Shown: positions 1-6,264, counted from the first letter of the stretch. The stretch is DNA of 11,277 nucleotides from a bacterium (GCA_021828445.1 JAJZJD010000028.1:561-11837); one strand, 5' to 3'. Notes: generated from the sequence alone by a model not told the origin. Numbers and translations are program-made.

Positions 1-53
1 TTTATACGAGGTGCATCTATTTTGCCATAATGAATTTACACAATTAATTATAC

Positions 54-130
54 ACTACCTATAAAGGCTGATAAAAATAAAGCAAGAGAATTTGTAAATA
101 ATGTCAATAATACTCTTGCCGAGAGGTAGT
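54..130. repeat. Nested inverted repeats (7 bp outer, 7 bp inner)
   Basis: ACTACCT at 54-60 is the exact reverse complement of AGGTAGT at 124-130. Nested inside it, GCAAGAG at 82-88 is the exact reverse complement of CTCTTGC at 113-119. An RNA or single-stranded DNA could therefore form a two-part stem with a 24-base loop, with an asymmetric internal loop of 21 and 3 bases between the two stems. A further CTACC at 216-220 could compete for pairing with GGTAG at 125-129. The arms are certain from the sequence. Whether they have a function is not known: they could be a structured RNA, the end of a lost mobile element, or chance. Confidence 0.45.
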
Positions 131-144
131 ATTCTTTGGCACGT

Positions 145-212
145 GGTACGAATATAATCTAACCATTATCGTTATTAGTTGCTTTTTTTATACTGGTAAG
201 TATGTTCGTACC
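145..212. repeat. 8-bp inverted repeat GGTACGAA / TTCGTACC
   Basis: GGTACGAA at 145-152 is the perfect reverse complement of TTCGTACC at 205-212, with 52 bases between them. The enclosed segment contains a TATAAT at 153-158 and a T7 run at 183-189. It lies immediately downstream of the nested repeats and about 60 bases before the DsbA-like gene. Possible roles are a structured leader, a protein-binding pair, or a relic of an element end. The sequence alone does not decide between them. Confidence 0.4.
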
Positions 213-239
213 TATCTACCCAATTTTAGAGTTTTCACC

Positions 240-267
240 TTGACTTTATAAACCGATATGATAATAT
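240..267 (+). promoter_or_regulatory. Candidate promoter of the DsbA-like gene, giving a leaderless or near-leaderless mRNA
   Basis: TTGACT at 240-245 matches five of six bases of the sigma-70 -35 consensus. Possible -10 boxes are TAATAT at 262-267 (16-bp spacer, four of six bases) or GATAAT at 260-265 (14-bp spacer, five of six bases). Either would put transcription start within a few bases of the ATG at 274. There is no Shine-Dalgarno-like sequence before that ATG, which agrees with a leaderless message. Confidence 0.45.
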
Positions 268-273
268 TGTAGT

Positions 274-942
274 ATGAAACAAAAGCACGATAAAATCGAA
301 ACGTTAAAATTATTTGCTTCGGCTTTTTTATTCGCTTTAGTTATAGCGGGGTTTTTTGCAATTTCTAAAGCAGAAGCCGTTTCCTATAGTAATTTCGTCC
401 GTACGGTAAATAACGACAGACAGATAGGAAATCCCGACGCCGCCGTTACGATTATAGTATATGCCGACTTTCAGTGCTACTGGTGCAGAAAATTTGAAGA
501 AAACGACCTGCCCCGCATTACCGAAGATTATGTCAAAACAGGAAAGATTTTTATACAATTCAGGGATTTTCCTCTTACATTAATACATAAATACGCTTTT
601 AAAGGCGCCGAATATGCCGACTGCGCCGCCTTTCAAGGAAAATATATGCCGGTGAGAAGCCTGTTGTATAAACACCAAAAAGATTGGACCGAGATAGGAG
701 ATTTATACTATTTTCTTAAAACTCATGCAAAAGGCGCAATAAACCTTAGAAAAGAAGAGATATGCGTAAAAAGCGGATTGGCTAAGAGGCTTATAAAAAG
801 CAACATATCGTCCGGTATGAGCGCAAAAGTAAGCGGAACCCCGACGTTGTTTATATATCAAGGGCTTATTCTTTATAAAAAAGTCACGGGCTACAGGCCT
901 TTCCCCGTAATTAATAAAATTCTGCAGGGCGCTTTACAATAA
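274..942 (+). CDS. DsbA-family thioredoxin-fold disulfide oxidoreductase, exported
   Basis: This is a 222-residue protein of the DsbA/DsbG-like group (Thioredoxin_4, COG1651), expected to catalyse thiol-disulfide exchange outside the cytoplasm. Residues 12-35 form a hydrophobic segment ending in SKAEA, which could be a cleaved signal peptide or an anchor. The mature part has the redox motif FQCYWC with Cys68 and Cys71. A Thr-Pro pair (VSGTPT, Pro190) forms the cis-proline loop opposite the active site. Two further cysteines, Cys117 and Cys164, could form a structural disulfide. The ATG start has no ribosome-binding site but follows a plausible promoter, and there is no other in-frame start before the signal segment. 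No partner such as DsbB or a cytochrome-maturation gene lies next to it, so its client is unknown. It ends 10 bases from thiD, which is convergent. Confidence 0.85.
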   Translation: MKQKHDKIETLKLFASAFLFALVIAGFFAISKAEAVSYSNFVRTVNNDRQIGNPDAAVTIIVYADFQCYWCRKFEENDLPRITEDYVKTGKIFIQFRDFPLTLIHKYAFKGAEYADCAAFQGKYMPVRSLLYKHQKDWTEIGDLYYFLKTHAKGAINLRKEEICVKSGLAKRLIKSNISSGMSAKVSGTPTLFIYQGLILYKKVTGYRPFPVINKILQGALQ

Positions 943-952
943 TCTTAATTGT

Positions 953-1768
953 TTATATATTCCCGGTAATATATATATTTTTTTCCGGGGTATTATCCGG
1001 TATTTTTTTAAAACCCCGTATAATTTTAGAAACAAATTTTTCCGTTTCCACTAAAGCGTCTTCAGCCTTAATCCCCCTTGCAAGCAAAGATGTCAGGCAG
1101 GCTGAAAAAGCGCATCCTGTTCCGTGAATTTCTTTATCGAGATTTAATTTTTGGGTTTCGGATACAAAAAATTTATTTTTAGAATCAAGCATTATATTGA
1201 ATATTTTTTTTCCGCCGGATTCTTCGGAAATATGGGAACCTTTTATTATTATATTTTTAATGCCGGTATTTTTTTTTCTTATAATTTTTGCCGCAAGTTT
1301 CATTCCTTTTAAGTCTTTGATTTCCGTTTCCGCAATAAGCTCCGCCTCTTTAATGTTGGGAGCAATAACCGTTGCATATTTAAATAATGGAGTTAAAAAG
1401 CCGGGGTAACCGGACTTTTTCGTCAGCATCTTTCCTGAAGTCGAAACGTAAACCGGGTCGATAACTACCGTTTTTGGGCTGTATCTTTTAAGAAAACTGC
1501 ACAATATCAGACTCTGATTTTCATTGAATATTAAACCGGTTTTTACGGCGTCCACCGAAAAATAACCGAATACGGCATTTAGCTCCGCCGAAAAAAAAGC
1601 GTCGGAAACCGGTTCTACCATATAAATATTATCGGGGTTTTGGGCGGTCATCGCGGTAACGGCGGATAAGCCGAAAATTTTAAACTTGGAAAATACTTTG
1701 GCATCGGAAGTTATTCCCGCCCCTCCGGAACCGTCGAATCCCGCAACCGATAAAATTTTTAACGTCAT
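953..1768 (-). CDS. thiD: Hydroxymethylpyrimidine/phosphomethylpyrimidine kinase (ThiD family)
   Basis: This ribokinase-fold enzyme phosphorylates 4-amino-5-hydroxymethyl-2-methylpyrimidine phosphate to the pyrophosphate used in thiamine phosphate synthesis. At 271 residues it has the usual ThiD length. Near the N-terminus, AGFDGSGGAGITSDAKVF (residues 10-26) corresponds to the family substrate-binding stretch, with Asp22 aligned to the substrate Asp of known ThiD. Gln44 in TAQN matches the pyrimidine-contacting Gln. VVIDPVYVSTSG at 101-112, APNIKEAEL at 136-144 and IIIKGSH at 173-179 are further family blocks. HGTGCAFSA at 215-223 is the anion hole and catalytic cysteine region. The ATG overlaps the polX stop as ATGA with only a weak AAGAAG upstream, so translation is probably coupled. 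No other thiamine genes are in view, and some relatives also act on pyridoxal. Confidence 0.9.
   Translation of the reverse strand: MTLKILSVAGFDGSGGAGITSDAKVFSKFKIFGLSAVTAMTAQNPDNIYMVEPVSDAFFSAELNAVFGYFSVDAVKTGLIFNENQSLILCSFLKRYSPKTVVIDPVYVSTSGKMLTKKSGYPGFLTPLFKYATVIAPNIKEAELIAETEIKDLKGMKLAAKIIRKKNTGIKNIIIKGSHISEESGGKKIFNIMLDSKNKFFVSETQKLNLDKEIHGTGCAFSACLTSLLARGIKAEDALVETEKFVSKIIRGFKKIPDNTPEKNIYITGNI
985..1009 (+). terminator. Candidate intrinsic terminator for the DsbA-like transcript
   Basis: CCGGG at 985-989 can pair with TCCGG at 996-1000 (four GC pairs and one GU pair) around a six-base loop. A T-rich tract including seven consecutive T (1003-1009) follows. It lies about 45 bases past the DsbA-like stop codon, inside the 3' coding end of the opposing thiD gene. 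The stem is short, so termination efficiency is uncertain. A wider pairing, CGGGGT 986-991 with ACCCCG 1013-1018, is also possible. Confidence 0.3.
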
Positions 1769-3519
1769 ATTTTTTTCTTCTTATAGTCCCTTATACCGCT
1801 CAAAACATTGGAAACTTCCGAAACGTTTCCGGTGTTTAGAATATCCGATTTTCTTGCCCACCCTTTTCTTGCGATGTTAATGCCGTAATTAACAAAATAT
1901 ATGCTGGACGAATTATGAGCGTCCGGATTTATAGAAAGTAAAACATTTTTGGATATCGCTTCTTTAATATACCTCCAGTCTATATCAAGCCTTTTGGGAT
2001 TGGCGTTGAGTTCTATAATGGTTTTATACTCGGAGGCGCAATCTAAAACTCTGGATATATCGACCGCATATTCCTTTCTTTCCAAAAGAAGCCTGCCGGT
2101 AAGATGCCCTATCATGGTGGTATAAGGGTTTTTAACGGCATTCATAATCCTTTCGGTCATAAGATTTTCCGCCATATTGAACTTGGAATGGACGGATGCT
2201 ATCACAAAATCAAGCTTCTCCAGCGTTTTTTCATCATAATCGAGACTTCCGTCCGGCAGAATATCCGATTCTATGCCTTTAAAAATTTTAATTATGCCCT
2301 CATATTTTTTATTAAGCCTGTCTATATATTCCATCTGGGATTCAAGTTCCGAGGTAGAAAGTCCTTTTGCGTAATGCGCCGAAACCGAATGGTCGGAAAT
2401 GCCGGCATATTTATATCCCTGTTTTACGCAGGCTTCTATCATTTCTTCCAGACTTTCTTTTCCGTCCGTGTATGTCGTGTGAATATGAAAAACTCCCTTC
2501 AGGTCTTTTTCTTCGACGAGACCCGGTATGCTATGGCTTAACGCCGATTCTATCTCTCCCGTCCCCTCCCTTAATTCCGGCGGAATAAACTGCATTCCGA
2601 ATACATCGTAAAATTCGGCTTCATTGCCGACCGTTATTTTATTACCGTTGCCTGCAAATATCCCGTATTCGTTAATCTTGTAGCCGCGTTTTTTTTCTAT
2701 CGACCTCAGCTCCTCGTTATGCAGTTTTGAGCCGGTAAAGTGATGAAGGGCATAAACGAAATCTGCCGGTTGAACTATTCTTAAATCGACATGTATCCCG
2801 CTTTTTAAAACAACGCTGATTTTAGTCTCCCCTGCAGACTCGACCCTTAAAATTTCGGGATAACTTAAAAATCTTTTGGAAAATTGCCCTTCTTTCCCCG
2901 CTATAACGGAAGCCACGATATCGATATCGCCTACGGTTTCCATTTTTCTTCTTAAAGAACCGGCTATCTCAATTTCGTCGATAAGTTTTTGCGGAGTATT
3001 TTTTAGATAGGCTTCAAATAGAAACGCCTGATTAAAAGCATCTATATATAAAAATCTCTGTTTAAAAACTTTATAATCTTCTATGGATTTTTTTAAATTT
3101 TCTACTGTTTTTTGCCCTAAACCACGGATTCCGCTAAGCCTATCAGATTTAATGGCATCGTCCAGCTCCCCTATTCCTTTTATATTAAAATTATTATACA
3201 AAAGATTTGCTTTTTTAGGCCCTAATCCGCGCAGTTTTGTAAGTTCGAGCAGTCCTTCCGGCACGGATTTAACCAGCTCGTCGTAATATGCAAGCCTGCC
3301 GGTATCAGCAAGTTCTTTTATTTTCAAGTAAAGGTCTTTTCCGATACCCGGAATGCTTAAATGCTCTCCGCCTGAAACGATATCCGATAAATTTTCGCCG
3401 AGCCTGCTTATAACGATAGCGGCATTTAGATAAGCGCGTATTTTAAAAGGGTTTTCTCCTTTTATTTCAAGAATTTCCGCAATTTGTTGAAAAACTTCCG
3501 CAATTTCGCTGTTCGTCAT
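1765..3519 (-). CDS. polX: DNA polymerase/3'-5' exonuclease PolX
   Basis: This is a full-length family X polymerase (584 residues) with a C-terminal PHP nuclease domain, a layout known for gap-filling in base excision and end repair. Helix-hairpin-helix motifs appear at about 56-70 (IPGIGKDLY), 96-108 (LRGLGPKKA) and 131-145 (IRGLGQKTV). The polymerase site is intact: GSLRR at 187-191, Asp198 and Asp200 in GDID, and Asp245 in HVDLRI. FTGS at 261-264 is the usual post-catalytic turn. The PHP domain keeps its metal ligands: HIH 345-347, Asp376-His377, Glu417, His444, His472, and Asp533 and His535. The start MTNSEIAEVF matches the normal family N-terminus. It has no Shine-Dalgarno site, and a TACAAT box lies four bases upstream of the ATG. 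It overlaps thiD by four bases and is divergent from yggT. Confidence 0.95.
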   Translation of the reverse strand: MTNSEIAEVFQQIAEILEIKGENPFKIRAYLNAAIVISRLGENLSDIVSGGEHLSIPGIGKDLYLKIKELADTGRLAYYDELVKSVPEGLLELTKLRGLGPKKANLLYNNFNIKGIGELDDAIKSDRLSGIRGLGQKTVENLKKSIEDYKVFKQRFLYIDAFNQAFLFEAYLKNTPQKLIDEIEIAGSLRRKMETVGDIDIVASVIAGKEGQFSKRFLSYPEILRVESAGETKISVVLKSGIHVDLRIVQPADFVYALHHFTGSKLHNEELRSIEKKRGYKINEYGIFAGNGNKITVGNEAEFYDVFGMQFIPPELREGTGEIESALSHSIPGLVEEKDLKGVFHIHTTYTDGKESLEEMIEACVKQGYKYAGISDHSVSAHYAKGLSTSELESQMEYIDRLNKKYEGIIKIFKGIESDILPDGSLDYDEKTLEKLDFVIASVHSKFNMAENLMTERIMNAVKNPYTTMIGHLTGRLLLERKEYAVDISRVLDCASEYKTIIELNANPKRLDIDWRYIKEAISKNVLLSINPDAHNSSSIYFVNYGINIARKGWARKSDILNTGNVSEVSNVLSGIRDYKKKKI

Positions 3520-3581
3520 AATTATTGTATATTCTCGGATAATTATGTTATATTATATATTAAATTTTAAAAAAACTAACG
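3518..3581. promoter_or_regulatory. Divergent polX / yggT promoter region with paired ATAATTAT palindromes
   Basis: The 62 bases between the polX and yggT start codons must serve both directions. On the minus strand TACAAT (3524-3529) lies four bases before the polX ATG. On the plus strand the TATTAT and TATATT hexamers at 3551-3561 are possible -10 boxes for yggT. No good -35 is visible for either. The self-complementary octamer ATAATTAT occurs twice, at 3518-3525 and 3539-3546, exactly 21 bp apart, about two helical turns on the same DNA face. This could be a regulator site shared by both genes, but in such AT-rich DNA it may be coincidence. Confidence 0.4.
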
Positions 3582-3896
3582 ATGAATCTTTTATTTATCA
3601 ACTTTATCCAATATTTTTTCGATATATTATACACGATTCTAACCGTATATATGTGGATAATTATTATAAAAGCTCTGCTGTCGTGGGTAAACCCCGACCC
3701 TTATAATCCAATTGTCCGTTTTATAAACGACATCACGGAACCGGTTTTAAATAAGGCAAGATTAATACTTCCTATAGGAAATACCATTGCTTTTGATTTA
3801 TCGCCGGTAATAGTTATTGTAATAATCTGGATGATTATAACGTTGTTAAAATTTGCGGAATTTAATTATATTCTGCCTTTTATTATGACTTCATAA
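3582..3896 (+). CDS. YggT-family integral membrane protein
   Basis: A 104-residue protein with the two-block layout of the YGGT family. The first membrane segment (about 6-32) is followed by the signature SWVNPDPYNPIVRFIND at 34-50. Next comes ITEPVLNKARLILP at 51-64, and a second membrane segment lies at about 72-92. The family, called YlmG in Firmicutes and CCB3 or YLMG in plastids, sits in the cytoplasmic or thylakoid membrane and has been linked to cell division or nucleoid organisation, osmotic tolerance and cytochrome assembly. Its precise role is not settled. The gene is 14 bases upstream of divIVA, an arrangement well known from other bacteria. The ATG has no ribosome-binding site. 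The start MNLLFINF is the only one that leaves the first membrane segment complete. Confidence 0.88.
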   Translation: MNLLFINFIQYFFDILYTILTVYMWIIIIKALLSWVNPDPYNPIVRFINDITEPVLNKARLILPIGNTIAFDLSPVIVIVIIWMIITLLKFAEFNYILPFIMTS

Positions 3897-3899
3897 AAC

Positions 3900-3903
3900 G
3901 AGG
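3900..3903 (+). promoter_or_regulatory. Ribosome-binding site of divIVA (GAGG)
   Basis: GAGG lies seven bases before the ATG at 3911, within the 14-base gap after yggT. It supports that start codon, which places the conserved N-terminal DivIVA motif at its normal distance from the N-terminus. Confidence 0.7.
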
Positions 3904-3910
3904 TAAAATT

Positions 3911-4633
3911 ATGGAACTCTCTCCATTAGAAATTAGGTCCCAAAAATTTTCGAAAAAGATTAAAGGGTATGATGTAAGCGAGGTAGATAATTTTCTAGAA
4001 ATAGTATCTAAAGACCTGGAAAAACTTTACGGCGAATACTACGGCCTCAAAGAAGAACTCGTCAAAAAAAATCAGGAAATTACGGATTACAAAGAAAAGG
4101 ATAAATCGATCAGCGAGGCGATACTTATGGTGCAATCCGTTTCCAACGATATAAAAAAAGCCGCGGTAATGGAAGCTGAAGCTATAAAAAGAGGAGCGGT
4201 TTCCGAAGCCGAAAGCATCATAAAAGACGCAAACAAAAAATATTTAGAAATAACCAAAGACATAGACGACTTATTAAATAAAAGAATCGTTATGATAAAT
4301 TCAATAAAAAACCTCCTTCAGACAAATACCGACTTAATAAACAGGGAGGCGGATAAAAATATGGAAATTTCTTTTCCGTCAGAGCGAGTTAAAATAGACG
4401 TATCCGGCGGCGCAAGCGACAAAACGGAACCCGCTGTTTCGAAAAACGCCGAAGAAGAAAGCGCATCCGATGCATCAGGGGACGTTTATGATTTGGCCGA
4501 TTTTTTAAAAAACGATGCGGCTACTTTCGAGGACAAGAAAGAAAATAGCGGCGGAAAAGAAGAGGCTACCGAGAAAAAAGACATGAAAGACATGGATGAA
4601 CTGTTAGGGGATATCAATAAATTTACTCTTTAG
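3911..4633 (+). CDS. DivIVA-domain protein
   Basis: A 240-residue coiled-coil protein whose first 55 residues match the DivIVA membrane-binding domain: SPLEIRSQKFSKKIKGYD, then VSEVDNFLE (residues 4-30). DivIVA proteins sense membrane curvature and recruit partners at poles and septa in Gram-positive bacteria. In Gram-negative lineages the role of this shorter yggT-linked form is less well known. Heptad-rich helix runs from about 28 to 145, including an Ala/Glu-rich stretch at 84-104. The C-terminal 90 residues (about 150-240) are acidic, Ser/Lys/Glu-rich and probably disordered, with DVYDLADFLKND at 191-202 and MDELLGDINKF at 228-238 as two short amphipathic patches that may bind partners. 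It is co-transcribed with yggT. The following 128 bases show no strong terminator. Confidence 0.85.
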   Translation: MELSPLEIRSQKFSKKIKGYDVSEVDNFLEIVSKDLEKLYGEYYGLKEELVKKNQEITDYKEKDKSISEAILMVQSVSNDIKKAAVMEAEAIKRGAVSEAESIIKDANKKYLEITKDIDDLLNKRIVMINSIKNLLQTNTDLINREADKNMEISFPSERVKIDVSGGASDKTEPAVSKNAEEESASDASGDVYDLADFLKNDAATFEDKKENSGGKEEATEKKDMKDMDELLGDINKFTL

Positions 4634-4761
4634 TCCATCCCAAATTTGTAATGGTTATTATATATTTATTGTGATATACTTATTTTACGGGCGTATCGTA
4701 TATACATATACCGCGCATACCGTATAAATAAAACTTAGCCATACCAGAGTATAAAACAGAT
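4634..4761 (+). promoter_or_regulatory. Intergenic promoter region of the radical SAM gene
   Basis: Two -10-like boxes are visible. TATACT is at 4675-4680. TATAAA at 4750-4755 ends six bases before the ATG at 4762, so a transcript from it would be leaderless or nearly so. Neither has a convincing -35. A near-palindrome, GTATAT-AC-ATATAC at 4698-4711, lies between them in a stretch rich in CGTAT and CATAC repeats and could be an operator. No hairpin with a T-run is present, so divIVA termination is not explained. No strong Shine-Dalgarno sequence precedes the ATG. Confidence 0.35.
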
Positions 4762-6189
4762 ATGAAAATATTACTTGTTCAGCCGAATAACACAAGCGTA
4801 ATAGGACTTAATAACGTATCTTTAATAGAGCCGACCGGTCTTGAAGCAATAGCCGGAAGCCTTCTCAGGGACGACCATACGGTAAAAATAGCCGACTTAA
4901 GAGCCGTGGATTGCTGCCCCGACGCATATTTAGAATCAGCAATAAAAACATTTAAACCTGATGCCATAGGCTTTTCGTGTTCTTTTACTCCCGACGTTTA
5001 CAGGACTATCGAGCTTGCAAAAAGAGTAAAAAATGAATTAGGGGTACGTTATGTTTTTGTCGGCGGACATCATGTTTCCGTATATCCTTTAGACTTTAAC
5101 GTTAAAGAAATAGATGCGGTCGTCGTCGGTGAAGGGGAATATACCGTCAGAGAACTCGTTAACGCATTTTCCTCTAATTCTCCACTGTCGAATGTAAAAG
5201 GCATCATATATAATGAAAACGGAAACCAGATAAAAAACCAGCCAAGGATTTTGCTTAAAAATATAAACGACCTTCCTTTCTTCGCGAGGCATCTTACCGA
5301 AGAATTTAGAAAAAAATATTACCTCGGCATAAGGACGTCGCTTGCATGCTTAGAAACCGCAAGGGGCTGTCCGTTTAAATGCGATTTTTGCAGCGTCTGG
5401 AATTTTTACGGAGGGTCTTACAGGTCTAAATCTCCGGAAAGAGTTATCGCCGAGCTTAAAGAAATCAAAGAAGATTATGTGCTAGTTACCGACGATAATT
5501 TCTTCAGCGACGTAAAAAGAGCAAAAAAAATCGGGGAACTCTTAAAAAAAGAAAAGATACGTAAACTATATACAATACAGGCCAGAAGCGATACCATAGT
5601 CAAACATCCGGAACTTATTTCGCAGTGGAAAGAACTGGGGCTGTCGAATATTTTTATCGGATTTGAAAGCGTCGATGACGATAAGCTCAACAGTATAAAC
5701 AAAAGCAATTCTTCCTTAAACAATGAAAAAGCTTATTACATCGCAAAAAAAAATAATGTTGCCGTAACGGCGTCTTTTATAGTATCGCCGGATTTCACAA
5801 AATTGGATTTTAAAAAATTAATCGACTTTGTGAAAAGGCTTAAAATAAGCGTCCCTGTGTTTTCCGTACTGACGCCTCTGCCCGGGACAAAACTTTATAA
5901 TGAACTGAAAGATAAATTAACCGTTAAAAATTACTCGTATTACGATTTATTTCATCCCGTTTTGGAAACTTTTTTATCGAAGAACGATTTTTTTAAGGAA
6001 TTTTCAAATCTTTATAAGACGTCCTACAAAAGCCTTAATTTGAGGGCAAACGATATTCTATTCGTAATAAGATATATGCTGTCGAGAAAAATGCCCATGA
6101 ACCATATGTTTAAACTTAAAAAGTCTATGCGGTCTATTTCAACCGCCGAAACATATATAAATTCTTTACTCTTAGAAAGCAAAAATTAA
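4762..6189 (+). CDS. B12-binding-domain radical SAM protein, similar to hopanoid C-3 methylase HpnR
   Basis: A 475-residue class B radical SAM enzyme. Residues 1-135 form a Rossmann-like cobalamin-binding domain, with PTGLEAIAGSL at 24-34, FSCSFTPDVY at 71-80, FVGGHH at 99-104 and VVGEGE at 121-126. The classical DxHxxG cobalt-ligand motif is absent, as in many radical SAM members. The radical SAM core begins at ETARGCPFKCDFC, giving the cluster cysteines Cys203, Cys207 and Cys210. SVWNFYGGSYRSKSPERV follows at 211-228, then VTDDNFF (242-248) and FIGFES (298-303). TPLPGTKLYNEL at 371-382 and DLFHPVLET near 395-403 also resemble HpnR, which adds the C-3 methyl group to hopanoids using SAM and methylcobalamin. 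No hopanoid genes are adjacent, so the substrate is unproven and another methyl transfer is possible. It stands alone between two promoter regions. Confidence 0.75.
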   Translation: MKILLVQPNNTSVIGLNNVSLIEPTGLEAIAGSLLRDDHTVKIADLRAVDCCPDAYLESAIKTFKPDAIGFSCSFTPDVYRTIELAKRVKNELGVRYVFVGGHHVSVYPLDFNVKEIDAVVVGEGEYTVRELVNAFSSNSPLSNVKGIIYNENGNQIKNQPRILLKNINDLPFFARHLTEEFRKKYYLGIRTSLACLETARGCPFKCDFCSVWNFYGGSYRSKSPERVIAELKEIKEDYVLVTDDNFFSDVKRAKKIGELLKKEKIRKLYTIQARSDTIVKHPELISQWKELGLSNIFIGFESVDDDKLNSINKSNSSLNNEKAYYIAKKNNVAVTASFIVSPDFTKLDFKKLIDFVKRLKISVPVFSVLTPLPGTKLYNELKDKLTVKNYSYYDLFHPVLETFLSKNDFFKEFSNLYKTSYKSLNLRANDILFVIRYMLSRKMPMNHMFKLKKSMRSISTAETYINSLLLESKN

Positions 6190-6192
6190 TTA

Positions 6193-6221
6193 TTGCAAAA
6201 TTATTCTTCAAATATTATAAT
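6193..6221 (+). promoter_or_regulatory. Sigma-70-type promoter of the rpsF operon
   Basis: TTGCAA at 6193-6198 and a perfect TATAAT at 6216-6221 are separated by exactly 17 bp. This is the best promoter-like sequence in the window. Transcription would start near 6228, giving a leader of about 45 bases before the rpsF start. The promoter lies just after the stop of the radical SAM gene and fits strong expression of ribosomal protein genes. Confidence 0.7.
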
Positions 6222-6236
6222 ATAAATTTTATATTA
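6218..6236. repeat. 9-bp perfect inverted repeat overlapping the rpsF -10 box
   Basis: TAATATAAA at 6218-6226 and TTTATATTA at 6228-6236 are exact reverse complements around a single T. The repeat covers most of the -10 hexamer and the predicted transcription start. It could be a repressor operator, but its pure A+T composition also makes chance or simple promoter melting likely. Confidence 0.4.
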
Positions 6237-6238
6237 AT

Positions 6239-6254
6239 AAGTATAAGCATACTT
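6239..6254 (+). promoter_or_regulatory. Small hairpin in the rpsF leader beside the ribosome-binding site
   Basis: AAGTAT at 6239-6244 pairs perfectly with ATACTT at 6249-6254 around the loop AAGC. The hairpin ends two bases before the Shine-Dalgarno sequence at 6257-6264. It could influence translation of rpsF. It lacks the CCG bulge of the described S6:S18 autoregulatory mRNA motif. Confidence 0.4.
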
Positions 6255-6256
6255 TT

Positions 6257-6264
6257 AAGGAGGG
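6257..6264 (+). promoter_or_regulatory. Strong ribosome-binding site fixing the rpsF TTG start
   Basis: AAGGAGGG lies eight bases before TTG at 6273-6275. No ATG or GTG start is better placed, so this site decides in favour of the TTG start and the extended N-terminus of S6. Confidence 0.85.

Larger units (their letters stand above)
1..273. other. Gene-free leader region with inverted repeats and a possible gene remnant
   Basis: I find no convincing intact gene here. The plus-strand frame that starts at base 1 reads nine codons and then meets TAA TGA at 28-33. The same frame continues open from 34 to a TAG at 127-129. That second part reads as a charged, protein-like tail (for example ADKNKAREF followed by Asn- and Val-rich residues), so the stretch could be the decayed 3' end of a gene entering from the left. 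It is short enough to be chance in AT-rich DNA. Three perfect short inverted repeats lie at 54-60/124-130, 82-88/113-119 and 145-152/205-212. An imperfect hairpin at 161-180 is followed by seven T at 183-189 and could act as a weak terminator. The last 35 bases carry the promoter of the next gene. Confidence 0.4.

Noticed and set aside
136..152. TTGGCACG at 136-143 resembles the -24 element of a sigma-54 promoter
   Set aside because: At the required spacing the -12 element reads ACGAA instead of TTGCW, with the essential GC replaced by GA, and no gene starts at a suitable distance.
2104..2541. A 145-codon open frame on the strand opposite polX
   Set aside because: It lies wholly inside polX, whose motifs are complete. 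Its translation has no recognisable domain, and it arises from the codon pattern of the real gene.
3520..3581. Possible TPP riboswitch controlling the polX-thiD unit
   Set aside because: The leader of the unit is far too short, and no conserved TPP aptamer sequence is seen there or at the polX-thiD junction.
4698..4711. GTATAT-AC-ATATAC palindrome as a firm operator
   Set aside because: The centre is imperfect and the DNA is mostly alternating A/T, so I keep it only as a note in the intergenic entry.
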